Shown: positions 17,626-27,499, counted from the first letter of the stretch. The stretch is DNA of 36,043 nucleotides from Thermodesulfobacteriota bacterium (GCA_028278625.1 JANQDY010000012.1:1-36043), one strand, 5' to 3'. Translations and numbers: made by a program. The notes: generated from the sequence alone by a model not told the origin.

Positions 17626-18764
17626 ACAAGAAGACGATATTCTTTCTGCTGGTTGTTTTGGCGATTTTGGCGGCCGTGGGAAGACACATTTTGGTCGAAA
17701 ATGCCAACAGGCAGGCGGGATCGGAAATCATGGGGTCATTGCTTTTTGTGAACCTTCCGGCCAATGACATCGTCACCATCGAAATCAACCGGCCCGATGA
17801 TTCGGTTTTGCTGAAAAAGGGTGAAAAGGGGTGGATTGTTGAAAACCGCTTCGGTTATCCTGCGGATTTTTCCAAAATTACCGACCTCGTTCGAAAAATG
17901 AAAGAGACGAAGGTGGGCAGAAAATTCCCCGCCACCGAATCGGTTGTTAAACGCCTGTCTCTTATGCCTCCCGGTCATGAGAAAGCGGAGGATTCGGAAA
18001 AAGCCACCCGCATGTTGATGAAAAACAGGGATGGCGCTGTTTTGGTGGACATCCTGCTGGGGGGCACTCGCAAACGGGACGAAAAGAGCCTCCCTGATTC
18101 ACAATTCATCATGCCGGGGCAAGGCCCGGACATCTATCTGGTGGACCAGGTTTTTTCATCCTTTGCCACGGATGCACCCTCATGGCTTAAGAAGGGTCCC
18201 GTCAAAGTGGCCAAGGAAGATGTAAGAAGAATCACATGTACGGGGCCCGACGGTACGGTCCGCTATGTGGTTGAACGACCGGAAAAGGGAAAAGACCTAG
18301 TGCTTTCAAATCCGCCCGCAAATCGGGAGGTGAAACGGTCGGCCGTGAACCGGCTCAGTGGGGCCCTTTCGGGCCTTGAGATTGAGGATGTGTCGGATCC
18401 GTCCACGCCTCCCGAATCCCTGGCACGGGGGATCTCGCCCCGGCTGGATTATGCCCTTTTTAACGGCATGACATACCGTGTTTATCCGGGACTTAACTGC
18501 TCACCGGGCATCCCCTGCTATTTGCGGATTCAGGTGGATTTCAATGGGCCGGCCCCAAGAGCGGCGACAGATGAAGGTGAGAAGCGAACCAACACCGCTA
18601 AAGAAGGGAAAGGGGAAAGTACTTTGAGGGCCGAGACCGATGAACTGAATGAGCGCCTGAAGCCATGGTTTTTTGTGATTCCCCAGTGGCAGCACGAGGC
18701 TTTTGTCACGACCCTGGATGGTATGCTGGAAGAAGAAAAGAAAGACGAGACCGGCGAAAAGTAG
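17622..18764 (+). CDS. DUF4340-domain membrane-anchored protein
   Basis: A 380-residue protein with one N-terminal hydrophobic segment (about 4-22) and an extracytoplasmic remainder, so probably an anchored periplasmic protein. The body matches the DUF4340 pattern: [18 protein letters not shown], then W-I-V-E-N and later repeated beta-rich segments. Residues about 305-330 are charged and low in complexity. DUF4340 genes typically close Gld-type ABC clusters, and the 4-base overlap with the GldG-like gene supports joint function. Its biochemical activity is unknown. Confidence 0.82.
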   Translation: MNKKTIFFLLVVLAILAAVGRHILVENANRQAGSEIMGSLLFVNLPANDIVTIEINRPDDSVLLKKGEKGWIVENRFGYPADFSKITDLVRKMKETKVGRKFPATESVVKRLSLMPPGHEKAEDSEKATRMLMKNRDGAVLVDILLGGTRKRDEKSLPDSQFIMPGQGPDIYLVDQVFSSFATDAPSWLKKGPVKVAKEDVRRITCTGPDGTVRYVVERPEKGKDLVLSNPPANREVKRSAVNRLSGALSGLEIEDVSDPSTPPESLARGISPRLDYALFNGMTYRVYPGLNCSPGIPCYLRIQVDFNGPAPRAATDEGEKRTNTAKEGKGESTLRAETDELNERLKPWFFVIPQWQHEAFVTTLDGMLEEEKKDETGEK

Positions 18765-18801
18765 TATTGAACCGAAGATAAAGAAGAACGGAGCTAAATT
18801 C

Positions 18802-20499
18802 ATGAACGATGTTTCACCTCCCCGACCCAAGGACTTTATCCGCCAGATCATTTCCGACGATCTGGCATCCAACAAACACCAGGGCCGTGTGGTTACCAGG
18901 TTCCCACCGGAGCCCAACGGGTACCTTCATATCGGTCACGCCAAATCCATTTGCCTCAATTTCGGCGTGGCCAATGAAAACGGAGGCGCGTGCCATCTGC
19001 GATTTGATGATACCAATCCCACCAAGGAAGACGTGGAGTATGTGGAATCCATCAAGAGTGACGTCAGATGGCTGGGTTTTGACTGGGGTGAACACCTCTA
19101 TTATGCCTCCGATTATTTTGACCAGCTCTACGCGTACGCGGTGGTCTTGATCAACGCCGGAAAAGCCTATGTCTGCAGCCTGCCTCCGGACAAAATCCGC
19201 GCATATCGGGGCACTTTGACCGAACCGGGTCAAAACAGCCCCTACCGGGACAGATCCGTGGCGGAAAACCTGGACCTGTTTGAGCGGATGAAGGCAGGTG
19301 AATTTGAGGACGGGGCCCACGTGCTTCGGGCGAAAATTGACATGGCATCCCCCAATATCACCATGCGGGATCCGGTGATTTATCGCATTCTAAAGCGGCC
19401 CCACCATCGCACCGGAGACAAGTGGTGCATCTACCCCATGTACGATTTTACCCATTGCCTGTCCGATTCCATCGAAGGGATTACCCACTCCCTTTGTACG
19501 CTGGAATTCCAGGACAACCGGGCCCTGTATGACTGGGTTCTGGACAACCTGCCGGTAAAATGTCAGCCGCGCCAGTACGAGTTTGCCAGACTCAATCTCA
19601 CCAATACGGTGATGAGCAAACGGTTGCTGCTCAAACTGGTGGAGGAAGGGCGCGTGGACGGATGGGATGATCCGCGCATGCCCACCATATCAGGACTCAG
19701 ACGTCGCGGGTACACGCCGCGGTCCATACGGGATTTCTGCGACCGAATCGGGCTGGCCAAGAAGAACAGCATGGTGGATATTGCGCTTTTGGAGCACTGC
19801 ATACGGGTGGATTTAAACGAACGGGCCCAACGTGTGATGGGGGTTCTGCGTCCCTTAAAAGTGATCATTGACAATTATCCGGAAGACCGGACCGAGGATC
19901 TGGTATTTCAGAACCACCCGGAAGACGCTGCCATGGGGACCCGAATGGTCCCTTTTTCCCGGGAGTTATATATCGAACGGGACGATTTCAGAGAGAATCC
20001 ACCAAAAAAATTCTTCCGTCTGGCGCCGGGCAGGGAGGTTCGTCTTCGATACGCCTATTACATTACCTGCACTGGCGTGGAAAAAGATCCGGCAACCGGT
20101 GAAATTGTGGCAATTCACTGTACCTATGATCCGGAAACAAAGGGTGGCAGCTCCCCGGACGGGCGCAAGGTAAAAGGGACCATTCACTGGGTATCGGCGC
20201 CTCACGCCCTTCCGGTGGAGGTGCGCCTCTATGATCATCTCATGAACACACCAGATGATGAAAAGAAGGAATCCAGTTTTACCGATCTCTTAAACAAAGA
20301 TTCTCTCTTGGTCCTGCCGTCATGCCGTGTGGAACCGTCTCTCAAAATGGCGGCTCCGGGCACCCGGGTTCAGTTTGAACGGTTGGGCTATTTCTCCGTG
20401 GATCCGGTCGATTCCTCCCCGGAAAAACCGGTTTTCAACCGTATTGTCTCCCTAAGGGACACATGGGCCAAGATCGAAAAAGCACAGAAATCTGGGTAG
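18802..20499 (+). CDS. glnS: Glutaminyl-tRNA synthetase
   Basis: This 565-residue class I synthetase charges tRNA-Gln with glutamine. It has [14 protein letters not shown] (HIGH at 43-46), R-F-D-D-T-N-P and N-T-V-M-S-K-R, the KMSKS equivalent, which places it with bacterial/eukaryotic GlnRS rather than non-discriminating GluRS. The C-terminal anticodon-binding beta-barrels are complete and the length matches the usual 550-570. The ATG at 18802 with GGAG 8 bases upstream is the start; an upstream in-frame start at 18703 would overlap the DUF4340 gene by 62 bases. It lies 37 bases after that gene and may share its transcript. Presence of GlnRS implies direct Gln charging. Confidence 0.96.
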   Translation: MNDVSPPRPKDFIRQIISDDLASNKHQGRVVTRFPPEPNGYLHIGHAKSICLNFGVANENGGACHLRFDDTNPTKEDVEYVESIKSDVRWLGFDWGEHLYYASDYFDQLYAYAVVLINAGKAYVCSLPPDKIRAYRGTLTEPGQNSPYRDRSVAENLDLFERMKAGEFEDGAHVLRAKIDMASPNITMRDPVIYRILKRPHHRTGDKWCIYPMYDFTHCLSDSIEGITHSLCTLEFQDNRALYDWVLDNLPVKCQPRQYEFARLNLTNTVMSKRLLLKLVEEGRVDGWDDPRMPTISGLRRRGYTPRSIRDFCDRIGLAKKNSMVDIALLEHCIRVDLNERAQRVMGVLRPLKVIIDNYPEDRTEDLVFQNHPEDAAMGTRMVPFSRELYIERDDFRENPPKKFFRLAPGREVRLRYAYYITCTGVEKDPATGEIVAIHCTYDPETKGGSSPDGRKVKGTIHWVSAPHALPVEVRLYDHLMNTPDDEKKESSFTDLLNKDSLLVLPSCRVEPSLKMAAPGTRVQFERLGYFSVDPVDSSPEKPVFNRIVSLRDTWAKIEKAQKSG

Positions 20500-20718
20500 G
20501 TTTGATAGTATTTGTCCGAGAGGGATGCTTAGAAGAGACAATAAGGCCTCACTATAAGCCCATTTTTCCCTTGACCCTTCCGAGACCCTGTAATACCATT
20601 CTTTTTTATGGTGTCGAAGCGTGAAAGGATCGCATGATGTGAAAATTGTCTTTTTTTGCGAACTGAATGCTTTATACCATGATGCGCAACGTATCAATAG
20701 TTCAAGGAGGACAGGATT
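20500..20718 (+). other. Leader region of the cold-shock gene
   Basis: The 219 bases between glnS and the cold-shock gene hold a promoter-like pair (listed separately) and a short hairpin (ACCAT at 20595-20599 with ATGGT around a T-rich loop). A leader of about 110 bases would follow, which is common for cold-shock mRNAs, whose leaders often fold to control translation. Confidence 0.4.
20571..20599 (+). promoter_or_regulatory. Possible sigma70-like promoter of the cold-shock gene
   Basis: TTGACC (20571-20576) and TACCAT (20594-20599) are separated by 17 bases. The -10 element is weak, so this is a tentative call. Confidence 0.35.
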
Positions 20719-20919
20719 TTGGGAGAAGGCGTGGTAAAATGGTTTAGCGACCGAAAAGGGTTTGGTTTTATTTCGCAGGAGGACGGACAGGATCTGTTTG
20801 TCCATCACACCGGCATTGACATGCCGGGATTCAAGACTCTCAGCGAAGGTGATCGCGTGAGTTTTGAAATCGAAGAGAGCGATCGTGGCCCCAAGGCCAA
20901 AAACGTCGTGAAGCTTTGA
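20719..20919 (+). CDS. Cold-shock domain protein (CspA family)
   Basis: A 66-residue single cold-shock domain that binds single-stranded RNA/DNA. The RNP1-type motif K-G-F-G-F-I and RNP2-type motif D-L-F-V-H-H are intact, and the N-terminus has the usual G-V-V-K-W-F. The start is TTG at 20719, set by AAGGAGG at 20704-20710 with 8 bases spacing; no ATG fits. A strong intrinsic terminator follows 27 bases after the stop, so it is a single-gene transcript. Whether it responds to cold or growth phase cannot be seen. Confidence 0.95.
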   Translation: MGEGVVKWFSDRKGFGFISQEDGQDLFVHHTGIDMPGFKTLSEGDRVSFEIEESDRGPKAKNVVKL

Positions 20920-20945
20920 TCTATTAAAATCACTATTTCTTTCTG

Positions 20946-20980
20946 AAGGCATCTTTTCCCCGGAAAAGATGCCTTTTTTT
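20946..20980 (+). terminator. Strong intrinsic terminator after the cold-shock gene
   Basis: AAGGCATCTTTTCC (20946-20959) is perfectly complementary to GGAAAAGATGCCTT (20962-20975), and the 3' arm runs into seven Ts at 20974-20980. It is the clearest rho-independent terminator in the window. Confidence 0.92.
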
Positions 20981-21018
20981 GAGGCCTGGGCTTTCCCGAT
21001 CATCATCTTCTTTTAAAA

Positions 21019-21048
21019 TTGACGCTGCTACCTTGAAGTCATTATATT
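21019..21048 (+). promoter_or_regulatory. Sigma70-like promoter directly in front of the helicase gene
   Basis: TTGACG (21019-21024) and TATATT (21043-21048) are 18 bases apart. Transcription would start near 21055, which is the A of the helicase ATG, so the transcript may be leaderless. No ribosome-binding site precedes this ATG, which agrees. Confidence 0.55.
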
Positions 21049-21054
21049 GGCGCC

Positions 21055-22980
21055 ATGACGCAACCATCACTCACCTGTGAAGACATACTGGGCCCCGGCG
21101 GCAAACTGAGCAAAGGCATCGACGGTTTTGAAGTCCGATCTTCCCAACTGGAAATGGCCCTTTTGATTGAGAGGGCCCTTGGTTCGGAATCCTCCGTCAT
21201 CGTTGAAGCGGGGACCGGTACCGGAAAGACATTCGGCTATCTGGTGCCGGTCCTCCTCTCCGGAAAAAAGACCGTTGTTTCAACGGGGACGAAGAACCTT
21301 CAGGATCAGATCTACGAAAATGACATTCCGCTACTGAAAAGGGCTTCGGGTCTTAAAACAGACGCCATTATCATGAAAGGTCGACAGAATTACCTCTGTC
21401 TTCACAAGTATCATCAGTACTTTCAGCAGCGGTCCCTTTTGAGTGCCTACCATCTGGAGGCGCGGGAAAGGCTTGAGACCTGGCTTCAAAGGACCCGATT
21501 GGGAGACCGCGGGGAATTGGATTGGCTGGCCGATGATGACCCGCTCTGGGACAAGCTTTCGGCAACGTCCGATCAGTGCATCGGAGTGGATTGCATGTTC
21601 CTGGAAGACTGTTTTCTGCTGAAACTGCGCAGCAGGGCCGCCAGGGCCAGACTCATTGTGGTCAACCACCATCTTTTTTTCGCGGACGTGAAAATCAAAA
21701 AAGGCGGCTTTGGCGAAATCATTCCCCGATTTCAGGTGGCGGTTTTCGATGAGGCCCACATTATAGAAGAGATCGCCACCACCCATTTCGGAGAGAGCAT
21801 CAGTACCCGCCAGATACTCGATCTGGTGAATGACGGGAAAAAGGAGATAAAAACCCTTTCCTCCGAAACAAGATCCGAAGTTGAAACCCTTTTTGAAAGC
21901 GCAAAAGGGAGCACCGAGGGTCTTGCCGGTTCGTTCGGTGATGCTGAAAACAGGGGACGCATCGATCCCATGGCCCTTTCCCGTATCAGAAACGGGCCGG
22001 CAAAGGAAATCAGAAAAGCACTGTCGGACGTTGCATCGCTCCCCGTTCAGAAAGACGCGGATCAACTGGGATGGGTGCTGATTGCTGAACGCGCAGGGGA
22101 TCTGGCCCGGAGAATGGAGCTGGTGGTCAGCAAAAGAGATGCCGCCTGGCTCAACTGGTATGAAAGAAGAAAACGCAGCCTGGTACTCCACGCCTCTCCC
22201 CTCGATGTATCCGAGCCCATGAACCGGTTTCTCTATGAAAAAGTTAATTCCGTCGTATTGACGTCCGCCACCCTCTCCACAAACAATTGTTTTGACTATG
22301 TAAGAAATCGTCTGGGCCTTCCCGAAGAAACCCGTGAAGGGCTTTATGCGTCTCACTTCGATTTCAAAACCCAGACACTGCTTTATCTGCCCAAGAACCT
22401 ACCGGCCCCCAACGAATCCCGCTTTTCCATGGAAGCGGCCCGGGAAGTGATGCGGATTCTGACCAAATCCAAAGGCCGGGCCCTGGTTTTGTTTACCAGT
22501 TATTTCAACCTCAACAGGGTTTATGAAACCATTAGTGATCGACTCCCCTACACGGTTTTAAAACAGGGGGATGCACCCAGAAGCAGGTTGCTTTATGAAT
22601 TCAAACGGGACATCCAGTCCGTGCTGCTGGCCACGGGGTCTTTTTGGCAGGGCGTGGACGTGCCGGGTGAGGCATTGAGCTGTCTCATCATTGACAAACT
22701 CCCTTTCGCTTCCCCCGGGGACCCCCTGGTTGCCGCCAGGATCGAAGCCATCCGTGAAAACGGCGGGAACCCTTTCATGACCTATCAGCTTCCAGCGGCC
22801 ATCATTTCCCTGAAGCAAGGGCTCGGGCGGTTGATACGAAAGGCGACGGATCGAGGCGTCATGGCGGTCCTGGATAAGAGGATTCTGACCAGCCGGTATG
22901 GGGAAGCGTTCTTAAAGAGTATGCCGCCGATTCCTGTTACCCATGATATTGAAGCGGTTGAGCAATTTTTTCAAAAGTAG
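21055..22980 (+). CDS. DinG/YoaA-type ATP-dependent Fe-S DNA helicase
   Basis: A 641-residue XPD-like superfamily 2 helicase. Walker A is E-A-G-T-G-T-G-K-T (51-59). Four Cys at 115, 175, 180 and 186 sit where DinG and XPD bind a [4Fe-4S] cluster. DEAH box is V-F-D-E-A-H at 230-235. Later motifs include V-V-L-T-S-A-T-L, L-V-L-F-T-S-Y-F and the terminal Q-G-L-G-R-L-I-R (motif VI). Such helicases unwind DNA from 5' to 3' and act in replication stress and repair. It lacks the N-terminal exonuclease domain seen in Firmicute DinG. The Nudix gene starts 10 bases after its stop. Confidence 0.92.
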   Translation: MTQPSLTCEDILGPGGKLSKGIDGFEVRSSQLEMALLIERALGSESSVIVEAGTGTGKTFGYLVPVLLSGKKTVVSTGTKNLQDQIYENDIPLLKRASGLKTDAIIMKGRQNYLCLHKYHQYFQQRSLLSAYHLEARERLETWLQRTRLGDRGELDWLADDDPLWDKLSATSDQCIGVDCMFLEDCFLLKLRSRAARARLIVVNHHLFFADVKIKKGGFGEIIPRFQVAVFDEAHIIEEIATTHFGESISTRQILDLVNDGKKEIKTLSSETRSEVETLFESAKGSTEGLAGSFGDAENRGRIDPMALSRIRNGPAKEIRKALSDVASLPVQKDADQLGWVLIAERAGDLARRMELVVSKRDAAWLNWYERRKRSLVLHASPLDVSEPMNRFLYEKVNSVVLTSATLSTNNCFDYVRNRLGLPEETREGLYASHFDFKTQTLLYLPKNLPAPNESRFSMEAAREVMRILTKSKGRALVLFTSYFNLNRVYETISDRLPYTVLKQGDAPRSRLLYEFKRDIQSVLLATGSFWQGVDVPGEALSCLIIDKLPFASPGDPLVAARIEAIRENGGNPFMTYQLPAAIISLKQGLGRLIRKATDRGVMAVLDKRILTSRYGEAFLKSMPPIPVTHDIEAVEQFFQK

Positions 22981-22990
22981 GAGCTGAACA

Positions 22991-23545
22991 ATGGGTCCAA
23001 AGCCATGGCAAGTGGTTACGAGCACAACAGACAGAAATTACCGAATTTTCAATCTGCGTACGGATCTCGCCATTTCACCCCGCACCGGAAAGAGACATCA
23101 TTTCTTCATCCTTGAATCGTCTCCCTGGGTCAATATCATTCCCCTGACACCCGAGCGGCAAGTGGTGCTGGTGAGGCAGTACCGCCATGGCACCCAGAAT
23201 GTCACCCTGGAAATACCCGGAGGTCTCGTGGAGGATTTCGATTCGCCCGAGGATGCGGCAAAAAGAGAGTTGATGGAAGAGACCGGATACGGGGCCGGTG
23301 ACGTTCATTCCCTGGGTCTCGTCTACCCGAACCCGGCCATACAGAACAATCCCTGTTATACCTATCTTGCCGAAGACGTGTTTCCGGCGGGGGATCAGGA
23401 TCAGGATGAAAAAGAAGACATAGAAGTGGTCCTTGTACCCCTTGATCGTATCCCGGGAATGATCAAAAATGGCGAGATAACCCATGCGTTGGTGGTGGCC
23501 GCCTTTTACCGCTACTTCATGGAATACACACCTCAGTCTACATAG
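22991..23545 (+). CDS. Nudix hydrolase (ADP-ribose pyrophosphatase-like)
   Basis: A 184-residue Nudix protein. The box reads G-L-V-E-D-F-D then seven residues, R-E-L-M-E-E-T-G-Y. The metal-binding R-E-x2-E-E core is intact, but the first conserved Glu of the box is Asp. The E-I-P-G-G-L-V sequence before it, together with G-L-V-Y-P-N-P-A-I-Q-N-N and overall length, resembles ADP-ribose or nucleoside-diphosphate-sugar hydrolases; true substrate needs assay. AGGAG overlaps the helicase stop and sets the ATG, so it is translated from the same transcript. Confidence 0.87.
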   Translation: MGPKPWQVVTSTTDRNYRIFNLRTDLAISPRTGKRHHFFILESSPWVNIIPLTPERQVVLVRQYRHGTQNVTLEIPGGLVEDFDSPEDAAKRELMEETGYGAGDVHSLGLVYPNPAIQNNPCYTYLAEDVFPAGDQDQDEKEDIEVVLVPLDRIPGMIKNGEITHALVVAAFYRYFMEYTPQST

Positions 23546-23565
23546 GGGCTCTCGTTTCATTTGCC

Positions 23566-23594
23566 TTGACTACCTTGGCACTGATTCTTATTTT
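23566..23594 (+). promoter_or_regulatory. Sigma70-like promoter upstream of htpX
   Basis: TTGACT (23566-23571) and TATTTT (23589-23594) are 17 bases apart, about 110 bases before the htpX ATG. No heat-shock sigma32 element is evident by eye. Confidence 0.5.
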
Positions 23595-23710
23595 TAAGGG
23601 CATATTTTGCCATACAGGGATAAGCGGTGGACGGTTGATGAAAGGTCTCGTGGCAAATATCAAGACCCCGCAACCGGCGGCCGGTATCCGTATTGGGAGG
23701 TAGCAACCAA

Positions 23711-24652
23711 ATGGGAAACTGGATGAAAACAACCCTGCTCCTTGGCCTCATGACGGCCTTGATCGTCTTTATCGGCGGCCTTTTCGGCGGAAAGCAGGGG
23801 ATGATACTGGCGTTTGTTTTGGCCATGGCAATGAACTTTTTCAGCTATTGGTATTCGGACAAGATCGTCCTTCGCATGTATCGCGCAACCGAAGTGAAAC
23901 CTGAAGATTTCCCGACCCTTTATCATGCAGTGGGAAATCTGGCCCAGCGAGCGGGCCTGCCAATGCCGCGCATCTATATCATTCCCGATGATGCCCCAAA
24001 CGCTTTCGCCACGGGGCGGGACCCGGAGCACGCAGTGGTGGCGGTGACCGAAGGATTGCTTCGAACCATGAACAATGAAGAGGCCACCGGCGTGCTGGCC
24101 CATGAATTGAGCCATATCAAGAACAGGGATATTCTCATCGGTTCCATCGCAGCCACCATGGCGGGTGCCATCATGATTCTGGCCAGCATGGCCCGATGGT
24201 CCGCCTTCTTTGGGGGCGGGTCCCAGGATGAGGAAGGGGGCGGCATGGGGGTGATCGGTTTGATTGCCATGAGTATTCTGGCGCCCATAGCGGCCATGTT
24301 GATTCAGATGGCCATCAGCCGTTCGAGGGAGTATCTCGCCGATGCCACCGGCGCGCAGATTGCAGGGAATCCGGATGGTCTGGCAAGTGCCCTGGGAAAG
24401 CTGGGGGCCTATGCAAAGCGGATTCCCATGAAGGCGGAGCCGGCAACGGCCCACATGTTTATTGTAAATCCATTGAGCGGTCGGAAAATGGCGAATCTCT
24501 TTTCAACCCATCCGCCCCTGGAAGAGCGCATCGCCCGGTTGAGAGGCGGCAATGTCCATACGCCTCCCGGAGAACCGAGGCACCACCCTGAAACCGGCGA
24601 AAGCCGGGGGGAACAGGCAGCCAGGGCCATGTGGGACCGCCTCTCAAAATAG
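23711..24652 (+). CDS. htpX: HtpX-like membrane zinc metalloprotease
   Basis: A 313-residue M48-family protease of membrane-protein quality control. Two N-terminal hydrophobic segments (about 8-25, 29-46) precede the catalytic site H-E-L-S-H at 131-135; the third zinc ligand is the Glu of S-R-E-Y-L-A-D-A near 213. Two further hydrophobic stretches lie at about 143-162 and 182-205. The start is ATG 23711 with GGGAGG 10 bases upstream; a TTG at 23693 adds six residues but overlaps that ribosome-binding site. Length is close to E. coli HtpX. The C-terminal 30 residues are hydrophilic. Its 3' end overlaps the convergent gene by 9 bases. Confidence 0.93.
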   Translation: MGNWMKTTLLLGLMTALIVFIGGLFGGKQGMILAFVLAMAMNFFSYWYSDKIVLRMYRATEVKPEDFPTLYHAVGNLAQRAGLPMPRIYIIPDDAPNAFATGRDPEHAVVAVTEGLLRTMNNEEATGVLAHELSHIKNRDILIGSIAATMAGAIMILASMARWSAFFGGGSQDEEGGGMGVIGLIAMSILAPIAAMLIQMAISRSREYLADATGAQIAGNPDGLASALGKLGAYAKRIPMKAEPATAHMFIVNPLSGRKMANLFSTHPPLEERIARLRGGNVHTPPGEPRHHPETGESRGEQAARAMWDRLSK

Positions 24653-25231
24653 GAGGTCCAGGCCCTCAAGAAGGGAAGCGCGGCTCATGTCGATGCATTT
24701 TTTCATTTTCAGTACGTAGTCGGGCCGCTTTTCATCCCGCCACCTGGGATATCCCCCCTGCCAAACGTATCGAAGCAAAGCCTGAAAGCCGCGCCTATGG
24801 AACCGGTACGGCCCGATACTGATTTCGGTTTGCCCTTGGTTCATCGTAAATGGGATGCGTGACGGCGTTGCATACTTGCTGATGGTGTCAGCCACGACCG
24901 GTTGTGTCTCAACCCCTTCGGGTTTCTGTTTGAATTCCCATTCCTTTTCCGGAAAAGGGAATATTTTGTACAGCTCGCCGATAAATCCCGTGAAGCGGAC
25001 CCCGTGAATGGCGCCCATGAGATCACCTATCTTAAGAGGATCGGCGATATGGTACACCTCCCAGTATTGCTCGGTTGATTCAAGGGTGCCCTGAGCGGCG
25101 ATCTCTCCCATATATTGACAGAAATCGGTGGCAAAGAAGAAGTACCGGTCCAGCAGCAACATGTCTGAATCAATGTTAAAAAAGCCAAAAGCAACGGTCC
25201 CGTGGCTCAGGGATTCAAAGGCTAAGGGCAT
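24644..25231 (-). CDS. Hypothetical protein (195 aa), convergent with htpX
   Basis: I do not recognise this family. It is soluble, aromatic-rich and without signal peptide or Cys motifs. Visible segments are [14 protein letters not shown] near the N-terminus and an aromatic C-terminal stretch [13 protein letters not shown]. Start choice is supported by GGAG 9 bases upstream of ATG 25231. It converges with htpX (9-base overlap) and is divergent from the MoxR gene, whose promoter region it shares. Confidence 0.65.
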   Translation of the reverse strand: MPLAFESLSHGTVAFGFFNIDSDMLLLDRYFFFATDFCQYMGEIAAQGTLESTEQYWEVYHIADPLKIGDLMGAIHGVRFTGFIGELYKIFPFPEKEWEFKQKPEGVETQPVVADTISKYATPSRIPFTMNQGQTEISIGPYRFHRRGFQALLRYVWQGGYPRWRDEKRPDYVLKMKKCIDMSRASLLEGLDLLF

Positions 25232-25277
25232 CTTTTACGTCTCCAAAGGACGTTTGGGCTCTTTTTGAAGAATGATG

Positions 25278-25305
25278 TTGACCGTGGTTCAAAAATGCTT
25301 ACTTT
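25278..25305 (+). promoter_or_regulatory. Weak promoter-like pair upstream of the MoxR gene
   Basis: TTGACC (25278-25283) and TACTTT (25300-25305) are 16 bases apart, about 110 bases before the chosen ATG. The match is modest. Confidence 0.3.
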
Positions 25306-25415
25306 AAACAATTAAAATTCCGGGGCGCCCGCCCGCGGGACCGCCTCATCATCAAAGGCCAACGATGTTTCAGAGAATCTATGATAAAATTCCGCTATTA
25401 TCAAGGAGCAAAGAC

Positions 25416-26270
25416 ATGCAGCCAGAAAACAGCACTCAGCAAAAGTTTGCCGGTGCCACCAAATACGTCCTGGATGAAGAGTTAGCCCAGATTGTCAATA
25501 TTTCAATGGCGCTTGAGATGCCGCTTTTGTTGAAAGGCGAGCCAGGTACCGGCAAGACCATGCTGGCACACGCCATCAGTGAAGCACTCAGTATGAAGCT
25601 GATTGTTTTAAATGTCAAAAGCAGCATGAAACTGGTGGATGCCCTTTACCAGTATGATACTCTTACAAGACTCAACGACAGTCGTTTTGGCGATTCCAAA
25701 CGGGATGTGAGCAATATTGAAGAGTACATCAAAATGGGGAAAATCGGACAGTCATTCGCGGCCGACGAAAAAGTGGTGCTGCTCATAGACGAGATTGACA
25801 AGGCCGATACCGATTTTCAGGACGATATGCTGGATGTTCTTGATCAGATGGAATTTGATATCATCGAAATCGATAAGACCATTTCCGCCAAAAACCGGCC
25901 GGTGATCATCATCACATCCAATGCCAAGAAAGACCTGTCTGATCCCTTTTTGGGACGCTGCAATTTTCACCACATTGCCTTTCCCGATGGCGACATGATG
26001 AACAAGATCGTTCAGGTTCATTTTCCTGAAATCGGTCGGGACCTGCTTGAAAGCTCCATCCGCGCCTTTTACAAAGTGCGGGATTTCAGGGGCATTGAAA
26101 AGAAACCGGCTACCCGGGAACTGATCAACTGGATCCGCGCATTGCAGTCGGATCCCGATTTCAAAGTGAAGAATCTTGTTAAAGGAGAACTGCCGTACTT
26201 GGGCGTTCTGTTCAAGAAGAGTCCCGATTACGCCATTGCCAAAAACGCTTCGGCCCGAATGCGGATCTAG
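25416..26270 (+). CDS. MoxR-type AAA+ ATPase
   Basis: A 284-residue AAA+ ATPase of the MoxR group. Walker A is G-E-P-G-T-G-K-T, Walker B is V-V-L-L-I-D-E-I-D-K-A-D, and sensor I is I-I-T-S-N-A. MoxR ATPases work as chaperones that mature or assemble enzymes together with VWA proteins, and a CoxE-like VWA gene follows 5 bases later. I choose ATG 25416 because AAGGAG (25403-25408) stands 7 bases before it; an upstream ATG at 25365 lacks a ribosome-binding site. The client enzyme is not in the window. Confidence 0.88.
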   Translation: MQPENSTQQKFAGATKYVLDEELAQIVNISMALEMPLLLKGEPGTGKTMLAHAISEALSMKLIVLNVKSSMKLVDALYQYDTLTRLNDSRFGDSKRDVSNIEEYIKMGKIGQSFAADEKVVLLIDEIDKADTDFQDDMLDVLDQMEFDIIEIDKTISAKNRPVIIITSNAKKDLSDPFLGRCNFHHIAFPDGDMMNKIVQVHFPEIGRDLLESSIRAFYKVRDFRGIEKKPATRELINWIRALQSDPDFKVKNLVKGELPYLGVLFKKSPDYAIAKNASARMRI

Positions 26271-26275
26271 ACGTC

Positions 26276-27469
26276 ATGTTCACCAGTTTCTTTTTTCTAC
26301 TCAGAAAAGTCGGTATTCCGGTCTCCCCCACCAGCTTCCTGCGCCTTCAAAAGGCGCTGCAAATGGGCCTGATCACCTCCATTGAGGATTTTTATACGGC
26401 TGCCAGATCCATACTGGTCAAAAGCGAGAGATACTTTGATCTGTACGATCAGGCATTTGCACACCGCTTTGAAGGTGCGGAATTAAAAGAGCCGGACCAA
26501 TTTGAGCTGGACCAGGTGGCGCAAGCCATGCTGGAAGAGTGGTTGAAGGACCCCAAAGGGATTGCCGATGCACTGGGGATGGACGAGGAATCCCTCAACA
26601 AACTGACGCCGGAAGAACTGCTTCAATACTTCCTTGATCGCCTAAAAGAACAGAAAGAGGAACATCATGGCGGTTCCAAATGGATCGGAACCGGCGGGAC
26701 ATCCCCCGTGGGCCATTCCGGCTATCACCCGGGGGGCATGCGCGTGGGGGGTGTTTCACGAAACAAGTCCGCCGTCAAAGTGGCCATGGACCGGCGGTAC
26801 AAAGACTATTCCCAAGAAGGTCCTCTGACGCAGGCTCAGATCGGTGAGGCCTTGAAACGGCTGCGAAACATGGTGCCAAGTGGTCCCAAGGATGTGGTGA
26901 ACATCGATGAGACCATCTATCAGACCATGAAGAACGGCGGGGAGATAGAAATCGTTTTCGAACGGAGTTTACGGGACCGGCTCAAGGTCCTTCTGGCCAT
27001 TGACAATGGCGGATGGTCCATGGATCCGTACATCGAAATGGTGCAGACCCTTTTTAATTATGCCAGGGCCCAGTTCAAGGAGGTGAGCACCTACTTTTTT
27101 CACAACACCATCTATGACCAGCTCTGGGAGGACCCCGCTAGGTACCGGAAACCTTATGCCGTCACGGATCTGATCCGCAGGGACCCTGAGACCCGGGTGG
27201 TGATTGTGGGAGACGCCAGCATGGCCCCCTATGAGTTGATGGCCACGGACGGCAGCATCCACATTGAGGAAAGGTCCGGCCGTCCCAGTTACGATAGGCT
27301 GAAATTTATCGCCGACACCTTTCGCCATGCCGTCTGGATCAACCCCAAAATGGAAGCGGAATGGCCCTATACCCGGACCATCAATATGATTCGGGAAATA
27401 TTTCCCATGTATGAACTGACCATCGACGGCCTGGAAAAGGCAGTCGGTTATCTCATGAGCGATAACTGA
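26276..27469 (+). CDS. CoxE-like VWA-domain protein
   Basis: A 397-residue protein of the CoxE/VWA group that pairs with MoxR ATPases. The N-terminal half (about 1-200) is helical with a Gly/His-rich linker near 130-165. The VWA domain begins at about 230 with V-L-L-A-I-D-N-G-G-W-S-M-D. A canonical metal site would read D-x-S-x-S; here the first Ser is Gly and the second is Trp, so metal-dependent adhesion may be lost. Later V-V-I-V-G-D-A-S-M-A-P-Y-E fits a second metal-site loop. Its ATG is 5 bases after the MoxR stop, so co-translation is likely. Confidence 0.82.
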   Translation: MFTSFFFLLRKVGIPVSPTSFLRLQKALQMGLITSIEDFYTAARSILVKSERYFDLYDQAFAHRFEGAELKEPDQFELDQVAQAMLEEWLKDPKGIADALGMDEESLNKLTPEELLQYFLDRLKEQKEEHHGGSKWIGTGGTSPVGHSGYHPGGMRVGGVSRNKSAVKVAMDRRYKDYSQEGPLTQAQIGEALKRLRNMVPSGPKDVVNIDETIYQTMKNGGEIEIVFERSLRDRLKVLLAIDNGGWSMDPYIEMVQTLFNYARAQFKEVSTYFFHNTIYDQLWEDPARYRKPYAVTDLIRRDPETRVVIVGDASMAPYELMATDGSIHIEERSGRPSYDRLKFIADTFRHAVWINPKMEAEWPYTRTINMIREIFPMYELTIDGLEKAVGYLMSDN

Positions 27470-27499
27470 GAAAGGCCTCCTGAGTGAGGGATATAGCCA

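Noticed and set aside
18703..18801. N-terminal extension of GlnRS from 18703
   Set aside because: It would overlap the DUF4340 gene by 62 bases and lacks homology; ATG 18802 has a good ribosome-binding site.
21331..22356. 341-codon open frame on the minus strand opposite the helicase
   Set aside because: No motif or ribosome-binding site; it is the complement of a conserved helicase with all motifs intact.
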